The notes: generated by a model from the sequence alone, not told the origin. A stretch of 64,000 nt of DNA from Monilinia fructicola (GCA_008692225.1 VICG01000009.1:2441001-2505000); one strand, 5' to 3'; counted from the stretch's first letter, positions 12,123 to 24,565 are shown. A program made the numbers and translations.

Positions 12123-13960
12123 ATGGCCCAGTTAATCTATGTAAAGAAAGATGTGCCAGGAAAGGGTAACGGCCTTGTTGCGATTCAAGATATCCCCAAG
12201 GGCGCTCGAATTCTCTGCGAAGCAGCAATTTTGACAGGTCCCAATAACGTACCCATGGAGGAACTTCGCAGCCATCTCATGGAACAATCCCATGCTTCAA
12301 GTGAGCACTAGCAGAGTGAGTTCCTCGCTTTAAGTAATATCCGCCAGTTCAAAGATGCTTCCGAATTGTATTGTGGTATCTATTGCACAAATTCTCTCCC
12401 CTTAAATCAAATCGATAGTATAAGCGGACACTTAGCTGAAGCTAATCGAGGTGGGATCTTCCTCGAAGCATGCCGTATCAATCACGTCTGTGATGAAAAT
12501 ACGGTGGTAAACTGGAACGAGGATAGCGAACGTCTCGCCGTCACGGCTTCGAAAGACATTCTCAAAGATGAGGAGATTACGATTTATTATTTCGATCGTA
12601 GGAATAATTACAAAGCTCGTCGTGTCTGTCTCCTCCAAGATTTTAACTTCGAATGTTTGTGTCGTCTCTGTTCTTTGCCAACGAAGGAGCGCAAGGTAAA
12701 CGATAGACAGTTGAATGAAACTCTGCTGTTGATGGATTTCGTGTATGGTCGTAGTGCTAATAATAGGACTTCAAATCCACTGAGGGAGCTTCACGAACTA
12801 GACCAATTGGTCAGTCTGTATAAGGAACAAGGAACAGGTGCAGCAGTCTTGGGAAATATCTTCATCCAGGCCGCATGCATTAACATTACATATAGCGACC
12901 TAGCAAGAGGAAGTCTCCTTGCACAGAGAGCAAGATCTGCATGGACGACAATCTTTGGAAGTGACTGTATGGAAATAAAGAAGTGGAGATACATAGCCGA
13001 AGAGCCATCTAAGTACAAATTCTACGGCAACGGAAAAGCCCGGAAAACAGCATTCGATGAACTCCCATCAGATCTGGAAGCTCAAGAATTTGAAGACTGG
13101 ATCTGGAGAAGAAACAAAGTTTCTCGTCGGGAAGAGATTGTCGATTTTCGATGCAGCGCCGTCTTCCCAACCATCTTTAATCTGCCGATCCCGAGTAATG
13201 CTGACTACTACGACGTCAATGATAATGGCCTTTCCAGACCTAGGCTCCACTGGTGTTTTCTCGGTGAGATTTGCGATCTTGCAAGATCTGGCCATTCGTC
13301 ATTGACGGTGAAAGATATTGGTGGTACAGTTATCACCGTTGCGTTCCATACTGAGGATGGTGGGAAAGAGCTGTCGCCTGGGCTGGTTCGGGCTGGATAC
13401 ACTGTTGCAATTATTAATGCGAAACGCTTCAAGTTGCCCGTTGAAGATGATGGTGGTAATGGTCGGCTTGGTAATCACCATGACGATGAATTGATGCTCA
13501 AGGTATCATGCCGTACTTCTTCTATCATGTAGCTAGCTACCTGGGTTCCTGATTACTGATCAAGTTTGTCAATATATAGATCTTCCCCATCTCGTTACAA
13601 AACTTGTTCTCATTAAATGATCGGATTCAGGAGTTTTCGGCAGAGCTCAATGGTGCAAGAACATGTCACGGGTGCAGCAAAAAGTCTGGATCCGTGGAAA
13701 AGTGCACAGCTTGTTCGATGTTTTGGTATTGCAACAAGGCAAATAATGTTTCTCCCTGTTTCTTCCTTCCCCAGTTTCTTTTTTGGATTTTGAGGCTTTA
13801 TTATGTTGGCGTGATATAGGCATGTCAGACAATCGGATGGAATCAAAAGGGACATAAGAAGACTGAGTGCAAGATTCTAGAGATTTGGATCTTAGAAGAA
13901 TGTTCTTTCATGATTGGGATAATTATGATCCTCATGTTCAGTTTCCACTTCCTACTGTAA
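12123..13960 (+). pseudogene. SET-domain/MYND-finger protein, broken
   Basis: This belongs to the fungal SMYD-like SET proteins (putative lysine methyltransferases). Homologues begin near the ATG at 12123; an in-frame ATG at 12039 is optional. Visible blocks are the N-terminal SET strand (GKGNGLVAIQDIPKGARIL), the SET core (ACRINHVCDENTVVNW and EEITIYYFD) and post-SET cysteines (CLCRLC). An intron lies at 13503-13579. A MYND finger follows (CHGC, CTAC, WYC, then C and H/C after a further intron). Three lesions are visible. An in-frame TAG at 12309 sits between two parts that stay in the same frame and both match the family. The second intron (13739-13819) needs a GC donor. A one-base loss near 13881 moves the natural continuation (LRRMFFHDWDNYDPHVQFPL) out of frame. 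Together these suggest loss of function, although a truncated product from a downstream start cannot be excluded. Confidence 0.7.
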
Positions 13961-14585
13961 GTAATTAGTTTGGGAATACTTGCGTCAGTAGGTCCCCGTG
14001 GTATGGTGAGGAGCAATTGGAGGTCACGATAGACTTAAGTCTAGACAGATTGTTTTTGTCATTCGAACCCAATTTTGAAATTCTGAAAAGTATATTGAAT
14101 TAAGAGGTGAACAGTAAGTCGTTCAATGAACTTTCAATGAACTTTCAATGATCTAGCAATATCAGAATCAGAAGTAGTCTGAATAGACGGATAGTAAAGA
14201 GCAAGACAGCGCAGTATCCGAGAATTGTTAAATAACAAAGATCACTTATACCAAAACAATACGTATTGAAAATCTTGCTTTTGTACTCCTCATGAAAATC
14301 TCTCCAATCTCCGACCTCTCATGACAAACTTCAACCCCAACTCCAACCAACCATAACCCCAAAACTCAATCCTAATTCCCATCCCCATCCCAGGGTCCAA
14401 ACGTTCACAAATCCATCAGCCCCAAATCCACCACAGAATATCCATTCCCATTGCCATTGCCATTCCCTGCCCCATTCCTTACTCAAAATCAGAACCCAAA
14501 TCCCCATTCCCATCACCAAACTTCCAGCACAGCAACCTCCAATCCCGCATTCTCAATCGATTGACCCGGCCTTCTCCGTCCTGTC

Positions 14586-14897
14586 TTATCCCCTACCTCC
14601 CCCTCGAACGACCTCCTGACCGGAAGCTGTCCGCGCCTCGCCTCTTAAGGCCTCCCCTTGTTCATTTGATCGGCTCGCATGTTCATATTCAGCAGGTTGA
14701 TTATTCGTACTACCTGATAGTTGAGAGGAGTAGTAGTGAAGGATGTTCAAATCATTGACTGCGACGCGGTTTGGTTTGGCAATGATGACGAAACGCGTTG
14801 CGGGAAGACTGCTGGAGCTGCTGTTTTGGGGCAGGGAGGTACTTGCTGTTGAATGTTGTGGGGCGGGAAGAGATTGTTTGGAGGGTGTGCAGCCCAT
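14586..14897 (-). CDS. Small protein with MGC acylation motif
   Basis: This 103-codon frame starts MGCTPSK, a textbook N-terminal Gly-2 myristoylation plus Cys-3 palmitoylation context, followed by a Ser/Thr/Gln-rich low-complexity stretch. Such products are usually tethered to a membrane. No further domain is visible. Just past the stop, on the same strand in another frame, a coding-like stretch ends with GQSIENAGLEVAVLEVW near 14510-14570. The real gene may therefore be longer, with an intron or a frame slip I could not place. The hypothesis rests mostly on the N-terminus, so confidence is modest. Confidence 0.4.
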   Translation of the reverse strand: MGCTPSKQSLPAPQHSTASTSLPQNSSSSSLPATRFVIIAKPNRVAVNDLNILHYYSSQLSGSTNNQPAEYEHASRSNEQGEALRGEARTASGQEVVRGGGRG

Positions 14898-15614
14898 TTT
14901 GAGGAGATGAAAAGAGTGCTGTGGTTGTTTTGAGGAGATGATAGAAGTGCTGTGGGTTTTTTGCGTGTTTGCGTGTTTGTTGGTGGATTTGTGGGATATT
15001 TAAGGATGGATGTAGATCAAATATCTACTGCTTGGGATATGGATTGGAATTATAGATGAGAGTATCTATTTCACTGCTGGATTGTATGAATTGCGTGAAT
15101 TGATCATCTGGATTTGAGTGAATTCTTTGAGAAGACTCAATGTTATATCCTATTCTTTTCCGATTTGTTATTGATACCTAGGTATCTTCAAGTTGTCGTA
15201 GAAGTTGTTACATAAATCACTTCGGAATATTCACTTCGACATATTCAAGATTCAACCTCTGTTCAAATCAACCCGTGAATATATCTGTATGTGCCTTCAA
15301 AACTACCATTCAGTCCTGATCATCGATGAAAAGTACTCCAGGGCGAGGCAAGTTCTTGATTGGAATGAAAGTGATGAAGAGGATTATCCAGACATCGGAA
15401 TTAAGATTATTTGTATCAATACGCAGAGAATGATATTAAATTTAATAGAGCTAAATTATCTATTCCTATTATTGAAGGTAACCGAGAGTCAGAGATGCAT
15501 TAAAGAATGACTAGAAAGTGTCCTATGTCCTAGTAAATACTTCTTTCTCTCCATCGATATATAAAATCACCCCTTCAAGTATACGCCAGCTCAACATCAG
15601 ATACCATCTGCGCA
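14898..15614. other. Intergenic
   Basis: A 101-codon plus-strand frame (15205-15510) has mixed composition and no known motif. I do not support it as a gene. AT-rich spacer otherwise. Confidence 0.45.
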
Positions 15615-17030
15615 CTAATACTTCTTCAAAATCGACTTAAACCCAGGAGGAAGTACAGGTCTAGGTCTATCACAGCCCGGAGGTACATACCAAGCCGGCT
15701 GATTCGGAAAACCAGCTGGTACCGCCCTCGCATCCCTTCCACTGGGCAAAAAATATATCACCTCTCCCAATCCCTGGCTAACCATGTAATCGGTAGCCCA
15801 GTGAAATCCCGCATCGCATCTATACCCCCCCTTGACCCTATTCCATCGACATCCCCGATTGCACGTTTTACCAATTTTGCGAAGTTGCGTTTTTGCCCAT
15901 TGGTCTTGGGCTAGATATGCTGGGGCTGTCGTGTCCATGGTGTCCATATTTAACTGAGAAAGGGCCATTTCTAGATCATGAGGCTCAATGTATCCTTGAA
16001 ATTGGGCAGCACCTTGACGTTTGTCGAGGAGGAGGTCCCAGTCCTTGTGATGAATTAGTTGATTGATTGAATAATCCAGAGGCTCCCTGTCGTCGTTCTT
16101 GTGGGCTCATTAGGGGTGGTGCCTGACGATTATTCAACAGCTTTCCCGAGGCAAGACCTGATACAGTAGATATAGGTGTTCCAGGTTGTACAAATCTACG
16201 AAACGCCGCATTTTGATTGATTCTCTTGCCTGCCTTTTGCATTGCTTTATCCATTCTTGCTCTGCGCCATTCTGGATTTTGACGCTGATCAACATAGTCA
16301 GCTGGTTGACCCGGGGATTTCGAATTTCTTCTTGGGCTTCGGCTTCACGTATGCCATTCCAGTTGCCTGGTCTGTTGGAATACATCTTGGAGGATGGTGG
16401 ATATGCCGGGAAATTTGGTCCGCGTGCTGACTGGTTTGGAGTTCCTAGTAGACTTGGTTGATAGGCACTAGAAGAATTGGAGAGAACGGAAGGTGATGGT
16501 TGAAAGGATAAAGTGCTATGATTTTCTGGAGAGTTTATATGTATCGGAACATAAACAGTAGAAGCTGAGCCCTGCGATTGAAACTGTTGACGATTTCGTA
16601 GCTCGCTTTGTAAATCAGCTGGTCGATAAATCACAGAAGCTTGCCGTGAATCCACACGAGTAGGTCTTAAAGTTGCTTGATCCATTTGATTTTGTGGAAT
16701 GACAAATTGTGATTGTGGAGGATTCAAAGCGCAAGCAGGTGCATCCCCACTACCGCTGCTGACAACTGACTGTCTCGAAGAGCGATTATATACATTCACA
16801 CGGTGATTGATAGCGAGTTGGCCAGTAGTGACCCCTGCGTTGATTACGCCAAGACCAGCAGGAGGTTGTGCTCTAGGTGGCTCGCCACTAACATTTAGAT
16901 TTGTAGCCTCATAACGTCTGAGAGGTTGATCTCTCGAGTGTACACCTGCAGAATCTTGACTTCCGTTAAGGATTTGACCGTCATTATTCATATTGATCGC
17001 AGCTTTACTGCCATGCTTTGAGGGTGCCAT
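15615..17030 (-). CDS. Conserved unknown protein, model uncertain
   Basis: The start MAPSKHGSK at 17030 opens a 298-codon frame: a disordered Ser/Gln/Pro-rich N-terminal half, then a charged helix (REAEAQEEIRNP). Coding continues in a second frame (NPEWRRARMDKAMQKAGKR, about 16280-16090) and a third (about 16080-15615: YSINQLIHHKDWDLLLDK, later CNRGCRWNRVKGGYRCDAGF), ending FKSILKKY. The first change could be an intron of 77 nt (donor GTGAAG, branch CTGAC, acceptor ATCCAG) or one missing G in a GGG run near 16310. The second could be an intron ending CGACAG near 16082 with a CTAAT branch. The Cys-rich C-terminal block (C-x3-C, later C) looks like the conserved core. I do not recognise a function; it resembles lineage-specific Helotiales proteins. 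Confidence 0.6.
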
Positions 17031-18057
17031 ATTGTTGAAATGGTATCAACTTCGATGTGTTATCGAAAGGATAAATTGATAAATAGTGTTTATTGATTAA
17101 TTGCCTGAAAGTTGCAGTTGATGTTGACTGATGCAAACTCTGGATATTGAACTGGAATGTGATCTCTTGAAGTAGATGTAGAATTGTAATAGATTGGATT
17201 TAATTGATGAATGACTGGTAGAAGCTTATAAGCATTTGTTGCCACGGCTTTGAAAGAATATTGCCAATAAATATCTGATACGGTTAAACTTGACACGATT
17301 TGATATGATGCGATTTGGTATGATGTGAGCTAAGTTGGGACTATTCGGGCTGTACCTCATCACTCTGGACACTGGCAACTGGCAACTGGCAACTGGCAAC
17401 AACATACTGTTATCTCTGTCTAAAACTCAAGTAGTACTTATAAGTAACACTACGGTTCTTCCTTCAAAGCCTAGTCTGAAAACTTTACCACGCTCACCAC
17501 AATAACGCTATCGTAACTTCCACAATGTTAATCATTCTGGATCTAAACTTCGAGTTTGCTGCTTCCATTCATACTGTAGAAACTATTACACCCCATATAC
17601 AAAAATGTAAAATATAAGAAGACAAATAGAGGTATCTCCCAAAACACTAAAACCAGGCCAAGAGGCCATACCAATAAGATGGCTATTACTCGACTATGAA
17701 TGATTCAATCTACCCTCATCATTCTATCGCCATGCATAGTGAATAAGGTATCCAAGCCTACAACTACCAATTACTCAGACTTCAATGTACTTGAAAGCAC
17801 ATACCAAGTCTCCCGAGGTCCTTCTTGATTATAGCCGCCGACTTGACTGGGCCAAAATTCAAGGTTGGTTGTACATGCAATCGTTCCTCATAAACTCCCC
17901 CCCCCTTCCCCCCAAAAAGATTACCACGAATATAAAAAAACGTTGAACAAAAGCTCTCAAAATACGAGCACTTGCTATAAAGCACCTCCTCTTCTTCCAA
18001 AAAGAATATGCATCAATGAACTTTTGGATATATCTCTTGATGGCCATAAAGCCGCCA
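17031..18057. other. Promoter side and 3' spacer, no gene
   Basis: This spans the upstream region of the unknown gene at 15615-17030 and the 3' side of the Nudix gene. A GGCAACT heptamer array lies at about 17374-17401. The C-rich tract at 17899-17913 sits in the probable 3' UTR of the Nudix gene. No supported coding sequence. Confidence 0.5.
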
Positions 18058-19424
18058 TCATAATTTACCCTTATTACTCCTAAATCTATACCACTTAATA
18101 ATCCACCAAATCAACGCCAGTGTTGACATTAGTCTTAAGCCAGCACCAATCCAAACACCTTTCTTCATAGCATCATAATATCCATCTAACATAACGCCCA
18201 CTGCATGTTCTTTAGTCTTATTCTTCCCTATTATAGGCCCTCCGCTCTCAAGCATTGTCACTGCAGTCGTTTCCCCATCCATTGCTGTTTGGTTTCCCGT
18301 TCCATCATGCGCACTTCCTCGTAATCTTTCTGTATTTCTTTTCTTGATATTCCGTGTAAGTAAATTGATTATGATACGTAGATCTGGTGACGTAAGAGTG
18401 GGATATTCCCACAGCTCGACCGAATCATGTGGTGGTAGTTGATCGAGAAAATCGGCTACCATCCCTAATGTTAATCCCCAAAGTAATAGGGGTCTATCGC
18501 TTTGTGCACTCTCCCCCACCCTTCAACCAAGTATAGGCTCTTCCAAACAGACCCTTTTTTTAGGTTGTGGATCGTCGGAGAAATATTCCTTCGTTGAGCT
18601 GCAATATAATGATTCGCTTGGTCGTAGTCGGATGGCTGAAAACCTCATTTTGCCTATTGTTGGTTTCAATAGAGATTTCAATACCACACCTCCTTGCTTA
18701 GCAAATCGATCGGATACATTGACGTATTCATAGGTCCGTACTGAGGGAGAAAGAAGAACTCGCAGGGGAACCCAATGTGTTGATGCTATTTCGGCGGGTT
18801 GCAATTGAAGCGGTGGGAACGCTGGACATATCCAAACGAAAATGAATGGACAGAGTACCATAATCCTGTTTACAAAATAGAATCAGCGATTGCTCTTCAA
18901 TAATTTCCCTTGGTGATTGGGAGTTCGGATCTGCGAAAGGAAACTCACGGTACTGATCCCCAACTTGTAGATACCACCCTCTCAGGTAGGTTTCCAACAT
19001 ATACACATCTCTCTCCTCTTAAATCCAATCCAATCTCTTCGCTCGTTTCCCTCACTGCGACATCTTTATCAGTCGCATCCGTGGGATCTCTCTTTCCTCC
19101 TGGTAACGCGACATGGCTCGTCCATCTATCTCCTTCTCTCGCAGCGCGCTTTATGAATAATAATTCCGGGTCACCATTCTTCACCCATGATTGTTCGAAG
19201 AAATTCGCGAGTCGCTGATCGGTAGGTGGTTCTGGGTACGGAAAGACTTGAGGAGCTGAAGGCGGTAGATCGTGGCGAGAAGGACGAATACGTAATATTA
19301 GAGCCACGGAAGCTCGCCGAGGACAATTTGGTGGATTGGGTATATATGGATATGGATTTTGTGATATATGAAGGAGGGTATCATGGAGAGATGTTGTAAT
19401 GGAAGGAGTGGATGAGAAGGACAT
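18058..19424 (-). CDS. Nudix hydrolase, CoA diphosphatase-like, with internal TGA
   Basis: PCD1-type enzymes hydrolyse (oxidised) CoA derivatives, typically in peroxisomes. Exon 1 is 18949-19424 (158 codons plus 2 nt) and the intron is 18866-18948 (GTGAGT..AACAG). Exon 2 starts at 18865 and continues in phase. The CoA-type Nudix box spans residues about 107-133 (LPGGKRDPTDATDKD, then RETSEEIG). The family C-terminal half follows (STHWVPLRVLLSP; MRFSAIRL; RPLLLWGLTLGMVADFLDQL) with a final hydrophobic segment near the C-terminus. A TGA at 18523-18525 lies in the same frame between these blocks and would end the product at 272 residues. The frame then stays open for 154 more codons of family-like sequence to 18058. 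A 42-nt GT..AG interval (18511-18552) would remove the stop in phase, but it is shorter than the other introns here. Otherwise it is a nonsense mutation or sequence error. Confidence 0.75.
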
Positions 19425-22400
19425 TTCCCTTTTCCCGTGTCACACGTACCGGGGAGGTAATAAAACGAAGGCAAATACGAAGACGAAGAACGTATTGATG
19501 TTACCTGGGTATGATTTATGGTATAAATTGACACAGCGCAACGAAATAAAACACAAAAATAAAAATAAAACAAATAAACAAAACCAAACAAAACCAAACA
19601 CTGATTCCTCCTGGCTCACCAGATTAATAAATGTTTAAGTGATGGTGGAGGTGGAGGTGGAGGTGATGATGGTGGTGGGTGGTTAATAAGTTAAGGTAGA
19701 AGCTAGAAGAATTAGCTGTTGAGCCGAGGTTTCGCTTATCTTATCTGGATTCTAGAGTAGAGACTACAGGATGAATAGAGGGTATAGACTAGAAACAGAG
19801 GGTACAGGCTAGAAATATAGAGTAAAGGCCAGAGATATAGACTGTAGGCTAGGCTATAGATACTACGCTATAGGCCATAGAATATGCGCTACAAGCTTAT
19901 TCAGGCTTTGTGACGTGGTATTTTCAGGGTTGGTAGATCTGTAAAGCTACCGAATAGGCGAATAGGCGTATAGACTAAGGAATCACGAAAGGGAAAAAGG
20001 GTTACACCTGGGGTACCGAGTGCTTAAAACATCCTGATAGAAGACGGCAAGTAATTAGCATGTTATGTTACTCGAGTATACAGGTGAAAGATAATATAAC
20101 CAAAGATAGATTGAAATGATTGTCACAGTTAGTTGTTGTACTGTACTGTATCTACGGTATGTTGTGCTTACAACCTAATCAATTACACCTTGCAATTCTC
20201 CGCAACCTCATTCATTCAATTCCAACATAATCATTCTTTCCGAGTCCGAGGTTAAACTTATACTCGAGTACAGTATGCAAAGTAATCATCGTGGATTCGT
20301 GGATTCGTGTGGATGAAGTATGATTGATCAAGGTAGGGCGAACAGGCGAACAGCTACGCTGTACTCCGTACAGTAAAGTTACCCACTTAGATCCACATAT
20401 GTATATAAGTATGGATATGTCAACCAGCCCCCTTAAATTCGAGAATAGTATCGTCCTGCATTAGTCTGGAAGCGGTGTCGGGTCTTGCCACATGTTTACT
20501 TCTTCTCTTTTTCTTCCAAAGACCCAATTCGGTGGAAAGCCAAATGCATCATTCAGGAGACTCCGTTCATTCCAAGTCCACGGTGGTCCATAAAATGTGT
20601 ATATACTTTATGAGGCTCTCATCCAGAATCATACTTATGTACTGTACCTACCTTGAATCTTCTGCAAGCTGACTCGAATGTCAAAGGTAAAACCAGCCTC
20701 TTGAAATTCTTAGTGGATCACAACTTGACTGCATATCCAAGTTTGCGAATTAGATGGTACGGAACCACCTTGCTGGTGATCCATTGGGAGTGAGTTACGA
20801 CAGATTCCTGTTTTTTCCCTGGATGATGCAGAGATGTGTTGCAGCAGAACAGCGGGCATGCATGAACTCATCGTGGGAATGTTGCGTTCGTACATTCCTA
20901 ACATTACAGAACAATCTCCATAGCATCTTATAGTGGAGCTAGTAGCCATTGGATTAAAGTCTAAAATGCCGTACCTGAGCATGCCCGCTCATAGTGCATG
21001 GATGAATGAATAGCTGGAGGAACATTCTGGATGTGATTCGCCCTACAGTAAAACATCTTGCCGCAATATGTTAGGGCTGGATTTGGATGTCCGAATGTAT
21101 GCTGAACATATCATGTCCTACACTCATTTTTCACACGGAACGCATTCTACTTCGCACGATTGAATGGATGAATGTACCGACTTTCATCCGAAGGTGAGTG
21201 TGCAAACGTGATCGAGAATGCAAATACTCGTTCGTATAAGGGTTTCTTTTGAAAGATACTGTCATGTTATTGTTACTGAGAGTGTTCAGCCACGGGGATG
21301 TCAAGTTCCAGCCATATAACATAACATAACATAACAGCAGAGTCTTCAAGTCGACAATAGGCATTTGGGGAAAGCCAACCAATAAAAATCCGCAGGTTGA
21401 CTTTGGGAAAGTAGCAATCGATCGATCCATCTCTGAATTTATGAGATATTGACGTTCATTATGAAGGAAACCGTAGTCAGGATATCGACCACGAAGATGG
21501 AACGTTCGGTTATCGACTTCAAGTAGGTTTATATCGTTGTTTGAATGACCGAGTAAGTCATGAAGTTCTTTCATAGAGTGGATAATAACCGACGTTTGAT
21601 CCTAGGGGTCAATTTGGAGTCGGCCGTTCAATTTTCTTTGTAGTGGGGTGACTGGAAGCAAAAGTTGGTATCGGGGTTCACCAAGTGGTTTTGCGAGACA
21701 GCCAAATGAGAATTCAATACCATGTCAACGTTCTAGAAGGAGTCTGATAATTTATGGCTCAGAATGATCATTCCCCCATTAGGAACGGTTAAGAGCAAGG
21801 TAATAGTCTCCCAGCGTGTCTGTTGGAGCTGGTATCAGAAAGCCAAGCGGTACTTTGTCTGGATTGTGAGGGTTATTTCTTTATGTTTTGTACGGCTCGA
21901 ACCAAAATTTACATTTGGAATCTATGCTCCAAATTTAGATGGTTGGCGGATTGTTGAGCGCTTATAGTTCGAGTATGCTTGATCACTCCCCAGGACCCTC
22001 TCGGACCTGCTTCGAACTTCGCGACAATTCAAATCAATGATTGGAAGTGGAAAGGAGATAAATTAGAAGCTGCGGGGTCGAAGAACGATATAGTAGATCA
22101 AATGGCTGGTCATCAAATATCGAAAAGGCTTTCAACCGAATCTGAAACCTACGAATGCGACAGATGAAAGGAAAAAGGCTCGTTGGAGACGCATGTTGAT
22201 TGTTTAGCCGCCGATTGCAGAGTTAGAAACGAGCGATTCGGCATTGCGGAAGGTTGTGAAACAAAAAGGTATGACGATGGATCAATTGGGAAGTCAGTTG
22301 GATACCTAGGCAGATTGAGATTTGTGGATTTTGAGATCTTTCCAAGTCGGAGGTCTCGTATGATTGTTGGGAGAGATGATATGTGTGGCTCATTGAGTAT

Positions 22401-22855
22401 TCGGCGTTTATTCAAAGTTCCTTTTCAATCAATCAGCCAGACCGCAGGTGAACCTCCGAAGAAATATTATTAGATGATTGAGGATTGGCATCAACTGTAC
22501 GTAGTTCTCATGTCAACTGCGTTATGTTCTTGTTGAAATAATATATATATAGAATTTAAAGGTTTAACCTAGACTCCATGCTCACCCGCACAGTTGTGTA
22601 TGTTCATACACAACGTTGTCCTATATTTGATGCGAGTTTTACCATTATTATCAGAAACTTCATTATTCTACCTAAAATTTGAGTTTTGGACCGCCTATGG
22701 AAAGCTGTGAAATGACTGCCACCTTCGACTTGCACTGTAACGCCCTTGTTCGCTGTCCTACAAATAAGATGCCGACTAGCTTGTCTCACAACCTCTCCGT
22801 CGAATATCAAAGAATGAGATCATCCGGAAGTAGTCCTTTCCCTGCCCATACTACT
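19425..22855. other. Gene-poor 3.4 kb with minisatellites
   Basis: A GGTGGA hexamer run lies near 19646-19672 and an irregular TAGA/GGC-type minisatellite near 19750-19875. An ATAAC pentamer run lies at about 21318-21338. Frames of 60-147 codons around 20475-22473 occur on both strands with no recognisable domain. The plus-strand stretch 21760-22170 is somewhat coding-like but has stops in every frame. I list no gene here. Confidence 0.5.
19750..19875. repeat. Diverged TAGA/AGGC minisatellite
   Basis: Short imperfect units resembling AGAGGGTATAGACTAGAAAC recur about five times with drift. The sequence is non-coding. Confidence 0.6.
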
Positions 22856-23930
22856 CTAATCCCGATCATAACCATCCACCATATCTCCTGCTAAAGGCGA
22901 CCCCAGTTTGCCTCTCTTATTGTTATGGCCAAACTCATGTGAATTTCGAGATCCATCACCATAAGGAGACCCTGTCCGACTCCCATGCTTACTATGGGCC
23001 GGAGTCCTCTCTCTAGAATGAGGCGTGCTTCCAGGATTCAACAAACGCCTTACTCGATCACCACCTCTCAAAAATCCCACCATATCTGCTGGTCTTTTCC
23101 CCTCCTTATCTCTCGATCTCGGATCAGCACCTGCATTTATCAATAATCTTACTATATCTTCCTTCACTTTCGCATCTATACCCTCGATAAAATCGACTCC
23201 AGCGATCGCCCGGTGTAATGCACTTCTTCCTTTCTTGTCTCGAACTCTGACATCGGCATCACTGTTAATCAAAACCTTGACGGCTTCAACACAATCATGC
23301 CTGCATGCCAACAACAATGCTGTTGAACCCTTCAAATCTCTAGCTTCAATATCGGCACCCTTTGCTAGCAAGTATTTGATCGTATGTGGGTGGCCCCATC
23401 TAGCAGCCGAAAGAAGTGGTGTATTACCCCAACCATCTTCAGCCTCCAAATCTGCACCAGCTTCTACTAAAAGTTTCACCATTTCCAAATCTCCCATTCT
23501 CGCTGCAATATGAAGAACGGTTTCTCCACCCTTTGGAGCCAAAGAAGTATCAGCTCCAGCGTCTAGTAACAAATCCGTGGTTTTCACATGATGTGTTTGT
23601 ACGGCAGCAATTAAGGGTGTAATATGTTGAGACCAAACATTCACATCTGTTGATTTTTGGCTTTTCCTTGTGGCGAGAATGTTCGGATCTTGGGCGACGT
23701 GGAGGATCTATGAGAACATCGAGAACCTCCATTTTCCCTGCGCTAGCAGCTGAGACAAGTGCGGGTGCCAGATCTACTTGATGATCCTGCGAGAGGATAC
23801 TTTTGACAGCACTGACATTTCCTTCTGATGCTGCTTTCGCTAATTCAGTTGTTGGCGAAGAGGATCTTTTCGAAAGATAAGCTGTAGCTTCCTTTATGGC
23901 AAGCGGTGCCAGAGTCTTGAGGATATCCAT
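22856..23930 (-). CDS. Ankyrin-repeat protein with one frame slip
   Basis: The start MDILKTLAPLAIKEATAYLS at 23930 leads into about seven ankyrin units. Good examples are GGETVLHIAARMGDLEMVK, GWGNTPLLSAARWGHPHTIK and KKGRSALHRAIAG; the repeats end near RRLL. A basic Ser/Arg/Gly-rich tail follows to the stop at 22856. Ankyrin stacks mediate protein binding, so the partner cannot be told from sequence. Near 23705-23712 the frame shifts by one base (one extra, or two missing): the first 75 or so codons end in VLDVLI, and the natural continuation HVAQDPNILATRKS lies in the next frame. No intron fits that spot. Apart from this slip the roughly 355-residue coding region is clean, so either a recent mutation or a sequence error is possible. 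Confidence 0.75.
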
Positions 23931-24565
23931 TTTTTGATGGGATATGATGATGATAATTGTTGCGATGGGATGGGCTGACTGCCAACTTCTTGGTGAGATT
24001 CCTCGCTAGATCGTCTATATATGCTGTATGTAAAATGCAAAGCCACAAATGATAACCTTGTACTAATTGGCCCCAATTGATTGATTCAAGATGAATCATC
24101 TAAACACCCAAACTTAAACTCCACTTCTACTGAAAACCATCAGAAGCGCTAGAGAGCGAATCTTCTTTTTGATTCACCTGATCTCGGAAACCGTTGGTAC
24201 GAGGTCCAAATATTGACAAGTAATGACTGAATATAGGAAGATATTTTGGAAAAGAATCAGCTGACTATTTGTGTTTTGCCCATGGAATTTCTGTTTAAAT
24301 CATACGATATGATTATGACTATCCTGACATGCAAGATTGCCCAGACTCACGAGGATGATGGAATGAATGCAGATCACTGCATGAATGGGATGTTGCACAG
24401 GGGGAGCTTATTCGTCAGGCGAATCTCTTCAACAAGCTTTGTACAACATCACTTCAGCTGTAGCCTTTGCTAAATCTTGGGATCACCAGTGGATATACAG
24501 AGTAGAGGTTGTACTTTATTATTCGAATTTGTCTATTGCCTCGTATTCATCTAAGTATTTCAGTA
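23931..24565. other. Intergenic
   Basis: Upstream side of the ankyrin gene and the left flank of the AT-rich element. No supported gene. Confidence 0.5.

Noticed and set aside
21131..21574. 147-codon minus-strand frame
   Set aside because: Composition does not look coding, no motif, no neighbouring exons with good splice sites.
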